This document shows, in pieces, positions 51,409-60,631 of a stretch of DNA of 64,000 bases. The notes below the pieces were generated by a model. The model saw only the letters and a program-made list of their open reading frames with translations, had not been told where the DNA came from and ran no database searches. Numbering within the stretch: position 1 is the stretch's first letter; each line of letters opens with the position of its first letter. The translations under genes were made by a program, and so were the position numbers. Source of the stretch: Vicinamibacterales bacterium (GTDB lineage: Bacteria; Acidobacteriota; Vicinamibacteria; Vicinamibacterales; UBA2999); contig JAWKHS010000014.1 of assembly GCA_041394705.1 (NCBI GenBank), positions 1-64,000 of the forward strand. Reading direction: 5' to 3'.

Positions 51409-53385
51409 TCATCGCCGCTCCTGCCCTTCCAGTTGCTTCAGGCGCGCACGGGCCATCGCGTAGAACGGGTCCGCGGCCGGAACGCGCGCCAGCAGGCGTC
51501 GGGCGTCCTCGGCACGGTGCTGGCCCATCCGCACCAGGCCCAGGAAGAACGCGGCCCCCGGGAATTTCGGGGAGAGATCCATGGCGATCGACAGCGCGGC
51601 CGACGCGGGCTCCAGGCGTCCGTTCAGCAGGTGGACCAGGCCGAGGTCGGTCTGCGTCGCCGCATCGTCCTCGTGTTCGGCGGCCTGGGCCGCGAATTCG
51701 CCGCTCACGGACCGGAAGCGCACCGTGTCGCCGGGCGTCGCGAGCGGCGTGCCCAGGTTGACGAGCGACACGAGCGCCGCGAGGCGGACCGATCGGCTGG
51801 AGTCCCCGAGGGCCCGAAGGAGCGCGGGCTGCAGCGCCGGCTGCGTCACGCTCGACGCGGCGACCATCCGCAGCAGCGGCTCCTCGCTGGCCAGCGCGTG
51901 TCCGAGCGCGGCCACCGCACGCGGGTCGTCGTACGCACGCAGGTAGCCCAGCGCGTTGGCGCGCGACAGCGGGCCCTCCGCCGGATCCGCCGCGATCGCG
52001 ACGAGCTTCGGCAGGGCGTCGGGCCTCGCCTCCCGGCCCTCGGTGAACGCCGCGGCGCGCGCCACGTTCCGGCGCCGCCGTCCCTCGGGCCACCATGCCG
52101 CCATGCGCGCAACGGCCCACGCCGCGGACTCGGTCGTATGACAGGTCGTGCAGGCGTTGGGGATGCCGTACTTCACCGTGTTCTCGGGCGTCGGCACGCC
52201 GATCGTGTGATCGCGGATCCGGGCCTTGATGCTCACGACCTCGCGCGGCATGTGGCACTCCACGCACGCGCTCCCGGCGCTCGCCGCGGCATGCTTCGTG
52301 TGCCCGGCCACGTCCCGGCCGATGGCCTCGTGGCAGCGCGTGCACAGCGCCGTGTTCGCGGGCGCGAGCTCCTCGTGGCGGTCCACGTTCGGCGCGTGGC
52401 CGTCGTGGCAGGTGACGCAAGTGGCGCCGCCGCGCAGGTAGCACTGGCTCTGCCAGAGGCCCGCGGCGTCGTTCGAAAAACGCCGGGGCCGCCCGTCGGC
52501 CCAGTAGACGGGATCCTGCTCCTTGCGCGGCGTGTATTCCAGCTTCAGGACGAAGTAGTCGTCGTACGCCTCGCCGGCCCGGAAGCCCGGTGCCGCCCGG
52601 TCGCGCAGCGAGTGGCACTGGGCGCACACGGCCGTGCTCCGCGGCGGCGTCAGGCGGGTCGGCCGGACGATGCCGGTCGCCCCTGGCGGCGCCGGGCCCG
52701 TCGCGGCGCGGTAGCGCTCGACGTGTTCGCGGCCGGGCCCATGGCACCGCTCGCAGGTCGTGCCTTCGTCGCGCCAGGTCGTGGCGTAGGTCCGGGTCGC
52801 CGGGTCGTAGCGGTTGTCCTGCTCGCTCACGTGGCAGCCGACGCAGTTCTTGTTCCACTGCTGCACGACCTGCGTGTCGCCTTCGTCGGGCCGGATGATC
52901 TCGACGCTGTCGAACCACGCCTTGCGTTCGACGTCCCAGGCGGGCGGCAGGACCACGATGCGGCCGTGGTCGACGGTCGTGAGGTAGTGCTGGATGCGGC
53001 GGCTGCCGAGCGTCAGCTCCACCTTGTGCTCCACCGGCGCGCCGCTCCACCGCGACTCGGTGATGTAGAAGCCGCCGTCGGCCTCGCGGAACCGGAACGG
53101 GTCGCCGTGCAGCCTCAGTTCCGCCTGCCGGAAGTCGCCGACGACGCTCGCGCGGCTGGCTCGCTGGATCATCCGGCTGTGCCGGGCCGCGCTCCACGCC
53201 TCGTGCGCCTCTTCGTGGCACTCCGCACAGACGTCCGCCCCGACGAGGTCCCCACCGGCGCCCGCCCGGGGGATCCGCGTCGGCGACGAGGCCTGGGCCC
53301 CCTGACGCGGCGCCGGCTCCGCCCGCACTCCCGTCAGCGCCCATGCCCAGAGGAGCAGCAGGACGGTCGCGGCGACGCCGGACAT
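51409..53385 (-). CDS. Exported octahaem cytochrome c with HEAT- and TPR-like C-terminus
   Basis: A 658-residue exported protein. A signal peptide (AATVLLLLWAWALTGVRA) precedes a cytochrome part with eight CxxCH haem sites: CAECH, CVGCH, CERCH, CAQCH, CVTCH, CTRCH, CVECH and CTTCH. The last third has HEAT-like (ALGYLRAYDDPRAVAALGHAL) and TPR-like (AATQTDLGLVHLLNGRLEPASAAL) repeats. It probably moves electrons in the periplasm and binds a partner through the repeats. I chose the ATG at 53385, just before the signal peptide. It is divergent from the large TonB receptor. Confidence 0.9.
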   Translation of the reverse strand: MSGVAATVLLLLWAWALTGVRAEPAPRQGAQASSPTRIPRAGAGGDLVGADVCAECHEEAHEAWSAARHSRMIQRASRASVVGDFRQAELRLHGDPFRFREADGGFYITESRWSGAPVEHKVELTLGSRRIQHYLTTVDHGRIVVLPPAWDVERKAWFDSVEIIRPDEGDTQVVQQWNKNCVGCHVSEQDNRYDPATRTYATTWRDEGTTCERCHGPGREHVERYRAATGPAPPGATGIVRPTRLTPPRSTAVCAQCHSLRDRAAPGFRAGEAYDDYFVLKLEYTPRKEQDPVYWADGRPRRFSNDAAGLWQSQCYLRGGATCVTCHDGHAPNVDRHEELAPANTALCTRCHEAIGRDVAGHTKHAAASAGSACVECHMPREVVSIKARIRDHTIGVPTPENTVKYGIPNACTTCHTTESAAWAVARMAAWWPEGRRRRNVARAAAFTEGREARPDALPKLVAIAADPAEGPLSRANALGYLRAYDDPRAVAALGHALASEEPLLRMVAASSVTQPALQPALLRALGDSSRSVRLAALVSLVNLGTPLATPGDTVRFRSVSGEFAAQAAEHEDDAATQTDLGLVHLLNGRLEPASAALSIAMDLSPKFPGAAFFLGLVRMGQHRAEDARRLLARVPAADPFYAMARARLKQLEGQERR

Positions 53386-53681
53386 CCGTGACCCAGTGGT
53401 GGGGCGAGGCACAGTGCCCCGCATCCTAGCAGCGGCGTCCGGGAACGCAAGACCGCCGTTCGCCCCAGGGTTTACCCCTCCTTTCCAGCCTTTCATCACA
53501 GTAATTGCCGAACTAGGCCTGGAATCCGCCGTCAATCCGTCCCGCAGCTCGTCCTTTTCCTCGCAAGCTCGACCATTACGGGACTACCATTCGCCCCACC
53601 CCCACAGGGCAGTTTGGTGCCGCGGTGGGTTCACAGCGACACAAACCGGTTGTTCGGAATACGAGGAGGAGGAGGACTTCC

Positions 53682-56585
53682 ATGAGGTGGAAACTGATTC
53701 GTCTCGTCGCGATCGCCGGCGTCGCCGCGCTGATGGCGATGCCGGCGTACGCACAGATCACGCAAGGCCGCATCACCGGCACGGTCAGTGACGCGCAGGG
53801 CGGCGTGCTCCCGGGCGTCACGGTGACGGCCACGTCGCCGGCCCTCATCGGCGTCAGGACCACGGTGAGCCAGGCCGACGGCAACTACATGTTCCCGGCG
53901 CTGCCGACGGGCGTCTACAAGCTGACGTTCGAGCTCGAGGGCTTCAAGAAGGTCGAACGCGAGAACATCAGCGTGACGCTCGGCCAGACGATCTCCTTCG
54001 ACGCCAAGCTCGAGGTGGGCGGCCTCACCGAGAGCATCACGGTCACGGGCGACTCGCCGCTCGTGGACACGTCCACCACGAAGATCGGCACGAGCCTGAA
54101 GGGCGACGCCCTCATCGCGGTGCCCAACTCCACCGACGTCTGGGGCGCGCTCTCGGAGGCGCCCGGCGTCCGCATGCAGGGCTTCGACGTGGGCGGCAGC
54201 CACAAGAGCCAGCAATCGGGCTACGAGAGCTTCGGCATCCAGAACCAGGCGCGCGTCGTCTCCGACGGCATCGACCACACCGAGGGCGTGGGCGGCACGG
54301 GCTTCTACGAGGACTACTACGCGAACGAGGAGGTCTCGGTCAGCGCGCTCGGCGCGGACGTGGAGATGAACTCGGGCGGCGCCGCGATCGTGACGACGAT
54401 CAAGAGCGGCGGCAACGAGTTCAAGGGCCTGTACAACTACAGCTACGAGGACGGCAGCTGGGTGGGCACGAACGCGGCCCCGAATGACATGAAGGATCGC
54501 GGCTACACCTGCCCCAACGACGGCACGGGCAATCCGTCCTGCCTGAACCCCAACCTGATCTACTACGAAGGGCACGCGGACCTGGGCGGCCCGATCATGC
54601 GCGACAAGGTCTGGTTCTACGCGGCCTACAACCACTTCAAGATCGACAAGCAGGTGTCCGGCGTGGCGCAGAGCATCGCCACGGACCTCGGCATCTTCGA
54701 CAACTACACCGCGAAGGCCACGGCCAAGGTCGGCCAGAACAACACCTTCATCGGCTACTTCCAGCAGGGCCGGAAGCAGAAGCCGAAGCGCGGCCTCTCC
54801 ACCCTGCTGCCGCCCGAGTCGGTGCGCGCTCAGGACAGCTACTCGCGGATGTACAAGGGCGAGTACCAGCGCGTGGTCAGCGACCGCGCCTTCTTCAACC
54901 TGAACGTCGGCAACTTCACGCTCGACTGGCCGATGGTCGTGAAGGTGGATCCGGCCAACAGCCCGCCGAAGCTGTTCCGGACCACGAACGCCGTGGCCGG
55001 CGCCGGCTGGAACGCCTTCTCCACCTACCGCAAGAAGCCGCAGGTCAAGGCTCAGCTCACCTACTACCTGCCCGAGAAGGCCGGCAGCCACGACTTCAAG
55101 TTCGGGTTCGAGAGCATCCTGGACTCGTACCGCTACGGCCACAACGGCACGTCCGGGCAGATCCGCTACTCGTACCCGTGCGCGAGCGCGGCGGCGTGCG
55201 GTCCCGACCGCATCCGCTTCGTGGATACCGGTGCGTCGAGTGACTATGGTTCCGGCTGGACCGTGGGCCCGAACACGGACCTGCACTACGCCGCCTACAT
55301 CCAGGACCGGTGGGCGCCGAACGCCAAGCTCACCTTCACGCTCGGCCTCCGGATGGACTACCAGAAGGTCGGCTACGGCGACGCGGTGCGCAAGCCCCTC
55401 ATCACGGACGTCGCGCCCGACGGCACCCCGATCTTCCCGGCCTCGACCAACGTGCAGGCCGCCACGATCCTGTCGAACACGAACCTGGCCCCGCGGCTGG
55501 GCGCCACCTACGACGTCCACGGCGACGGCAAGTTCGTGCTGAAGGCTTTCTACGGCCGCTACTACAACAACCTGGCCGATGGCTTCTCGGCCATCAACCC
55601 GGGCGGCCAGTCGATTGCCGAGTACAACTTCCTCGATCAGAACGGCAACCAGCGCTACGACGGCCCGAGCGAGCTCGGCTCGCTGCGCCTGCGCGTCGGC
55701 GCCGACAGCACGCCCGTGGACAAGAACTTCAAGACGCCCTCCACCGAGGAGATCAGCGGGTCGATGGAGTTCCAGCTGCCGGGTGAATCATCCGCGCGGT
55801 TCACCTACGTCCGGAAGAACCACTACAACTTCGCGTCGTTCTACGGCACGAACCTCGTCTCGGCGTGGGTCGGTCAGGTGAACGTGCCCACCACGCAGGT
55901 GGTGGACGCCACCGGGCAGACGCTGCAGCTGCTCGACGTGCCGGACAGCCTCGCGGACTCGACCGACGGCATGTACGGCAACTACCCCGGCGGCACCTTC
56001 CACTACGACACCGTGGAGGTCGCCTACTCCAAGCGCCTGCACAACTTCTTCGTACAGACGAGCGCCGACTACCAGTGGCGCACCGACTTCCGCGCCGCGT
56101 CGCAGGTCAGCACGAGCCCGCTGTCGGCCGACCCGATCGGGATCAACTTCGAGTTCACGCCGAACCCGAACGCCCCGAACCTGCAGGACACCACGGTGTG
56201 GCACTACCAGTTCCTGGGCCGCTACACCTTCCCCTTCGACATCGGCGTGGCCGCCAACTGGCGTCTGCAGAGCGGGTTCCCGTACTCGCCGATCGTCTCC
56301 GACGGCGGCACGTCGCCGGGCCTGAACCTGTCGAACTTCGGCGCGCCGTTCTTCCTCCAGAACCTGAGCGAGAACCGGTCCGACAACGTCAGCCTGGTGA
56401 ACCTCCGCGTCGACAAGTCGTTCCAGACGGGCAAGCTGCGCTGGACGGGCATGCTCGACATCTACAACCTGCTCAACCAGGACGCGGTGACGAACTTCAA
56501 CCTCACCCTGGGCCCGACCTACAAGCGCGTGATCGCCACGCTCGACCCGCGCGTCTTCCAGGCGGGCATCCGGCTGGAGTTCTAA
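53682..56585 (+). CDS. Oar-like TonB-dependent receptor with N-terminal carboxypeptidase-regulatory domain
   Basis: A 967-residue outer-membrane receptor related to the one at 44563. It has a signal peptide (LVAIAGVAALMAMPAYAQ), a CarboxypepD_reg-like domain (GRITGTVSDAQGGVLPGVTVTAT), a plug with GLTESITVTGDSPLVDTSTT, and a barrel ending RVFQAGIRLEF. GAGGAGGAGGA before the ATG at 53682 is a strong ribosome site; the frame is open further upstream without support. A perfect 10-bp hairpin lies 56 nt after the stop. The ligand is unknown. The octahaem cytochrome on the other side of the shared upstream region may be controlled together with it. Confidence 0.93.
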   Translation: MRWKLIRLVAIAGVAALMAMPAYAQITQGRITGTVSDAQGGVLPGVTVTATSPALIGVRTTVSQADGNYMFPALPTGVYKLTFELEGFKKVERENISVTLGQTISFDAKLEVGGLTESITVTGDSPLVDTSTTKIGTSLKGDALIAVPNSTDVWGALSEAPGVRMQGFDVGGSHKSQQSGYESFGIQNQARVVSDGIDHTEGVGGTGFYEDYYANEEVSVSALGADVEMNSGGAAIVTTIKSGGNEFKGLYNYSYEDGSWVGTNAAPNDMKDRGYTCPNDGTGNPSCLNPNLIYYEGHADLGGPIMRDKVWFYAAYNHFKIDKQVSGVAQSIATDLGIFDNYTAKATAKVGQNNTFIGYFQQGRKQKPKRGLSTLLPPESVRAQDSYSRMYKGEYQRVVSDRAFFNLNVGNFTLDWPMVVKVDPANSPPKLFRTTNAVAGAGWNAFSTYRKKPQVKAQLTYYLPEKAGSHDFKFGFESILDSYRYGHNGTSGQIRYSYPCASAAACGPDRIRFVDTGASSDYGSGWTVGPNTDLHYAAYIQDRWAPNAKLTFTLGLRMDYQKVGYGDAVRKPLITDVAPDGTPIFPASTNVQAATILSNTNLAPRLGATYDVHGDGKFVLKAFYGRYYNNLADGFSAINPGGQSIAEYNFLDQNGNQRYDGPSELGSLRLRVGADSTPVDKNFKTPSTEEISGSMEFQLPGESSARFTYVRKNHYNFASFYGTNLVSAWVGQVNVPTTQVVDATGQTLQLLDVPDSLADSTDGMYGNYPGGTFHYDTVEVAYSKRLHNFFVQTSADYQWRTDFRAASQVSTSPLSADPIGINFEFTPNPNAPNLQDTTVWHYQFLGRYTFPFDIGVAANWRLQSGFPYSPIVSDGGTSPGLNLSNFGAPFFLQNLSENRSDNVSLVNLRVDKSFQTGKLRWTGMLDIYNLLNQDAVTNFNLTLGPTYKRVIATLDPRVFQAGIRLEF

Positions 56586-56640
56586 GGAACCGGGGCTCGG
56601 GTTCCGGGGGCCTGGGGCCCGGGACTCGAGCACCACTGGA

Positions 56641-56671
56641 AGGGGCGGCTCGGTCGTCGGGCCGCCCCTTG
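56641..56671 (+). terminator. Terminator of the TonB receptor gene
   Basis: AAGGGGCGGC pairs perfectly with GCCGCCCCTT around an 11-nt loop. Confidence 0.7.
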
Positions 56672-56776
56672 GTGTGTACGCCGCGACCGCCCCTCGCGGC
56701 GAGGCCACGCGCCGACCCTGGCCCGGCAGGTCCGGCGCGAGTTCGCGGGCGTCTGAGCCCCGCGACCCGAGTCCGC

Positions 56777-58804
56777 CTACCGCTTCTCCAGCAACGCCCG
56801 CGCCTTGGCGATGTTGTCGCGCGCGTCACGGAGGTCGGGACGCAGGGTCAGCGCCCGCTGCCACTCGGCGATCGCGCGCGCGAAGTCGCCCTGCTGCGCG
56901 TAGACCACGCCCAGGCCGTTGTGCGCATTGGCCATGGAGGGATCGATCGCGATGGCCCGCTTCAGGCTCTCACCCGCCTCGGCCCACCGCCGCTCGGCCA
57001 GGAGCAGCGAGCCCTTGTTGTTCAGGGTGGTGGCCGAATCCGGCGCCACCGTCAGCAGGTGATCGAACATCCGGTGCGCCTCGTCGAACCGCCCGATCCG
57101 CGTGTAGGTCACGCCGAGCTTCTCGTACACCTCCATCTCCGACGGGTTCATCTGCCGGGCGGCCTCCAGGACCTCGACGGATCGGGTGAGATCACCCGCC
57201 TCCTGCAAGTAGCCGCCAAGCGCGGCCAGCGAGCCCGCGTCCGCCGCGCCGGCCTTCGCCGCGCGATCCAGCGTGGCGATGGCCTGACGGAGCCGGCCGG
57301 TGTCCCTGTAGAGCTGCGCGAGGCGGTCATAGGCCACCGTGAAGTCGGCCCGCGCCTCGATGAGCCGCGTGAGCAGGCGCTCCGCCTCCGGGGTGCGGCC
57401 CGCCTTCAGGGCCGCGAGCGCCTCTTCGAGGGACGTGTGCAGGCCGATGAGGGCCTTGGGATCGTCAGCCTCCGTGTAGGCACGGTCCGCCGCCGGAGCC
57501 GACGAGGCCACGTACCCCAGCGCCCGCAGCCGCCGTTCGGTCTCGCGGTCGACGGCCTGCGGCGCGGCCGGCGCGGCGCCGGCCTTCAGCGCGTTCAGCC
57601 GCCGGGCGATTGGCGTGGCGTCGGCGCGGCGGGCCTCGAACAGGTTCCGGCTCTCCGACGGGTCGGCGGCCAGGTCGTACAGCTCGGGAATCGGGAGGTC
57701 GATGAACTTCAGTCCGCCCGCGATGAGGCCCGTGAGCGGCGCCCAGTGCCGGGTGAAGCTGGCGTTCAGGGCTTCGAAGTAGACGCCCGGGTCGTCGGCG
57801 ACGCGGCCGGAGGCGAACGACGGCGCGAGGCTCCGGCCGCTGACGGCCTCCCCGGTCACGCCGACGAGATCCAGCACGGTCGGCATGACGTCCACGAGCC
57901 GCGCCGGTCCCCGCACGACGCCGGCCGACACCGCTGGAGGGCCCCAGACGACGAGCGGCACGCGGAGGGTGGCGTCGTAGGCAAAGAGGCCATGCGTCCG
58001 TTCCTGGTGCTCGCCCAGCGCCTCGCCGTGGTCGGCGGCCACGACGACGAGCGTCGAGTCGAGCCATCGGCGCTCACGGAGTGCATCCAGGAGACGGCCG
58101 AGCTCGGCGTCGGCGAACGCGACCTCGCCCGCGTACGGGTCGCCGGCGAACCGCGTGCGGAACGGCTCCGGCGGCTCGTACGGGTCGTGGGGATCGTAGA
58201 AGTGGACCCAGGCGAACCACGGCTGCGGGCTCGGCCCCGGCGTACCCAGCCAGCCGAGCGCCGCCGTCACCACCTCGTCGGCCGGCCGCTCCAGGACCGA
58301 CAGGTCGCCCCCGATGGCGCGCGGTCGCGCCGCGCCGTCGTAGACGTCGAAGCCCGCGTTCAGCCCGAACCTGGCGTCCAGCACGAACGACGCCACGAAG
58401 GCGCCCGTGCGGTAGCCGGCCCGCTCGAGCGTCGTCGCCAGCGTGGGCCGGCGGCCGTCGAAGCGGAAGGAGCCGTTGTCGCGAACGCCGTTGACGAAGG
58501 GATACGCCCCGGTCATGAGGGACGTGTGCGACGGCAGCGTCAGCGGCACGTGGGCATAGGCCGTCTCGAAGCGAGCGCCCTCGGCGGCGAGCCTGTCGAG
58601 GTGCGGCGTGAGCCCACCGGGATGGCCGTAGGCGCCGACCACGTCGGCCCGCAGGGTGTCGATGGTGACGAGGAGGACGTTCGCGCCCCGCATGGCGGGG
58701 CCGCGCGCGGGTTCGGGCGCCGCCGGCGCGGAGCGGCATCCGGCGGCCGCCAGGCCGCCCAGCGCCAGCACGACCGCCCACGGCACGCCCTGCCGTCGGT
58801 TCAT
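56777..58804 (-). CDS. Sulfatase-like lipoprotein with C-terminal TPR repeats
   Basis: A 675-residue predicted lipoprotein (lipobox in LAAAGCRS). Residues 40-360 are a sulfatase/alkaline-phosphatase-superfamily domain with VLLVTIDTLRADVVGAYG for metal binding and AADHGEALGEHQERTHG later. At the nucleophile position it has LTLPSHTSLMTG; there is no Cys, so it does not use formylglycine and a Thr or Ser probably acts. About 400-670 are TPR repeats (FTVAYDRLAQLYRDTG, SMANAHNGLGVVYAQQGDF). This architecture is frequent in Acidobacteriota; the substrate is unknown. It is the last gene of the glycosyltransferase-msrPQ operon, 39 nt after the small lipoprotein. Confidence 0.85.
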   Translation of the reverse strand: MNRRQGVPWAVVLALGGLAAAGCRSAPAAPEPARGPAMRGANVLLVTIDTLRADVVGAYGHPGGLTPHLDRLAAEGARFETAYAHVPLTLPSHTSLMTGAYPFVNGVRDNGSFRFDGRRPTLATTLERAGYRTGAFVASFVLDARFGLNAGFDVYDGAARPRAIGGDLSVLERPADEVVTAALGWLGTPGPSPQPWFAWVHFYDPHDPYEPPEPFRTRFAGDPYAGEVAFADAELGRLLDALRERRWLDSTLVVVAADHGEALGEHQERTHGLFAYDATLRVPLVVWGPPAVSAGVVRGPARLVDVMPTVLDLVGVTGEAVSGRSLAPSFASGRVADDPGVYFEALNASFTRHWAPLTGLIAGGLKFIDLPIPELYDLAADPSESRNLFEARRADATPIARRLNALKAGAAPAAPQAVDRETERRLRALGYVASSAPAADRAYTEADDPKALIGLHTSLEEALAALKAGRTPEAERLLTRLIEARADFTVAYDRLAQLYRDTGRLRQAIATLDRAAKAGAADAGSLAALGGYLQEAGDLTRSVEVLEAARQMNPSEMEVYEKLGVTYTRIGRFDEAHRMFDHLLTVAPDSATTLNNKGSLLLAERRWAEAGESLKRAIAIDPSMANAHNGLGVVYAQQGDFARAIAEWQRALTLRPDLRDARDNIAKARALLEKR

Positions 58805-58843
58805 GGCCGCCCCGGCCGCGTGCCGCTCACGCCGCCCTCGCGT

Positions 58844-59260
58844 CTACCGCTCGACGACGAACGCCGCGCGGCCGGAATCGGCGATCTGCTGGCCGCCCCG
58901 CAACCCCACCACGATCCAGAAGTAGGTACCGGCCTCGAGGTCGAGGTCCTGCGGCCGTTCGACCGACGTGCCCGTAATCTCGTCGGACCGCCAGCGCAGC
59001 CGGTCCACGTCGTCCCACAGGCCGAGCGCATACCGGTCGGCACCCGCCGCCGCCGTCCACTCGAACCGCTCCGGAAGCGGCCCCACGAAGTCGCGCCGCG
59101 GCCGGACGTGGTTGATGACGACCGCTGCGCTCTGCTCCCCCGCGACGCCGGTGGCGGCCTCGCGCGGCGACGCACTCGGCGCGCTGCAGGCGCAGGCCGC
59201 CACGATCGCCGCCCCCACGAGGAGGCGCCAGGGCGAGGTCAGCGGGGCCAGGTCAGTCAC
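58844..59260 (-). CDS. Small lipoprotein with one Fn3-like domain
   Basis: A 138-residue protein with a signal sequence and probable lipobox (AIVAACACS). The mature part resembles a single beta-sandwich (PERFEWTAAAGADRYALGLWDD, then LEAGTYFWIVVGLRGG). I do not recognise a specific family. It overlaps the DUF2064 gene by 8 nt, so it is in the same operon. Confidence 0.7.
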   Translation of the reverse strand: MTDLAPLTSPWRLLVGAAIVAACACSAPSASPREAATGVAGEQSAAVVINHVRPRRDFVGPLPERFEWTAAAGADRYALGLWDDVDRLRWRSDEITGTSVERPQDLDLEAGTYFWIVVGLRGGQQIADSGRAAFVVER

Positions 59261-59966
59261 GCCGCGAATTGTACCGCGGAATCGCGCGCGCCACGGCTCG
59301 CGTGCGCCGCGCCGCCAGGCCGCCGGCCGCGATCAGGCGCTCGAGGTCGCCCGGGGCGTCGAGATCGTGCCACCGGTCCACGAGGGCGACGGCGCCGCCG
59401 CCGGCCACCGCCCGCCCGGTGATGCCGGCCAGCACGCCGTCGTGCCCCCACGTCATCCCCGCGAAGGCGGTGGCGGCGGCGCCGGCCTCGGCGGCCGCGA
59501 GCAGGTAGAAGCCGCCGTCCTCGGCCGGACCCGCCACCAGCGTGCCCCGCCCTGCGCGCGCCACGGCCGCGGCCGCGGCGGCCACGGCCCGGATCGGCAG
59601 GTCGGGAATGTCCGAGCCCACGAGGACGGCCACGTCATGGCCGGCGCCGAGCGTTCCGGCGATGGCGTCCGTCATCCGGGCGCCAAGATCGCCGTCGGCC
59701 TGCGGCCGAACGTACAGCCGCGAACGCGCGGGCGCGATGGCGGGATCGGCCGCCGCGAGGACGGCCACGGCCTCCGCCTCGCCGCGGGGGGTGACGAACA
59801 CGTGGACGGGCCACTCGAGCGAGAGCGCGGCGTCGAGGGTGTCGAGGAAAATGGCCGTCCGCAGCGCCGTCGCCGCCGCGTGGTCGAGCGACGCGGTGAG
59901 GCGGGTCTTGCCGTCGGCGCCGGGCGCGCGCGCCAGCATCGCGACGGCCGGACGCGACGCCGTCAT
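59253..59966 (-). CDS. DUF2064 (TIGR04282) glycosyltransferase-like protein
   Basis: A 237-residue GT-A-fold protein of the DUF2064 family, named TIGR04282 and often annotated as arsenosugar-linked. Matching blocks are AMLARAPGADGKTRL, LVGSDIPDLPIRAV (the Asp-x-Asp-like site) and GPAEDGGFYLLA. It starts 11 nt after msrQ and overlaps the small lipoprotein gene. The TIGR04283 glycosyltransferase usually found with it is at the start of the same operon. Confidence 0.88.
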   Translation of the reverse strand: MTASRPAVAMLARAPGADGKTRLTASLDHAAATALRTAIFLDTLDAALSLEWPVHVFVTPRGEAEAVAVLAAADPAIAPARSRLYVRPQADGDLGARMTDAIAGTLGAGHDVAVLVGSDIPDLPIRAVAAAAAAVARAGRGTLVAGPAEDGGFYLLAAAEAGAAATAFAGMTWGHDGVLAGITGRAVAGGGAVALVDRWHDLDAPGDLERLIAAGGLAARRTRAVARAIPRYNSRRD

Positions 59967-59977
59967 CGCCGATGCCG

Positions 59978-60619
59978 TCAGGCCTGGCGCGGCACGCGGG
60001 CGCCGCCGACGGGCGCGGCGGCCTGGCGCCTGGCCGTCGTCTTCCAGACGCGCACCGCCAGCAGGACGCCGACCACGGCGAAGTAGTAGACGGGATTGGT
60101 CGTGTCGAGCTTGACCTTCCAGAAGTAGTGGAGGGCCCCGCCGAGCGCGCTCACGTAGACGAGGCGGTGCAGCAGGTTCCAGTTCCGGCCGCCGAGGCGC
60201 CGGATCCAGCCCGTGGTCGACGTGATCGCCAGCGGGATCATCAGCACGAAGGCCGTGAAGCCGGCCGTGATGTACGGCCGCTTCACCACGTCCTCCCAGA
60301 CGCCGGCGAACACCAGCGACTGATCCAGGACGAAGTACGTCATGAAGTGCAGCGTGCCGTAGAAGAACGCGAAGAGCCCCAGGGGCCGCCGGAAGAGCGT
60401 GAGCGGATTCACGCCCGTGAGCCAGCGCGCCGGCGTGATCGCCAGGGTGAGCACCAGGAAGCGCAGCGTCCAGATGCCGGTCTGGTTGGTGATCGTCTCG
60501 ACCGGATTGACGCCCAGGTCACCCCAGAACGCGTTGTAGACCAGCCAGCCGGCCGGCGCGAGCGCCGCCGCGAAGACCAGAGGCTTGGCGACGCGACGGA
60601 CGAACTGGGTCTGGGTCAT
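59978..60619 (-). CDS. msrQ: Methionine sulfoxide reductase haem-binding subunit MsrQ
   Basis: A 213-residue inner-membrane b-type cytochrome that brings electrons to MsrP. It has about six membrane segments. TLHFMTYF, LHRLVYVSALGGALHYFW hold the conserved haem His, and NWNLLHRL is a clear family block. It starts 12 nt after msrP. The length is normal for MsrQ. Confidence 0.92.
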   Translation of the reverse strand: MTQTQFVRRVAKPLVFAAALAPAGWLVYNAFWGDLGVNPVETITNQTGIWTLRFLVLTLAITPARWLTGVNPLTLFRRPLGLFAFFYGTLHFMTYFVLDQSLVFAGVWEDVVKRPYITAGFTAFVLMIPLAITSTTGWIRRLGGRNWNLLHRLVYVSALGGALHYFWKVKLDTTNPVYYFAVVGVLLAVRVWKTTARRQAAAPVGGARVPRQA

Positions 60620-60631
60620 GCGGCCGGCGGC

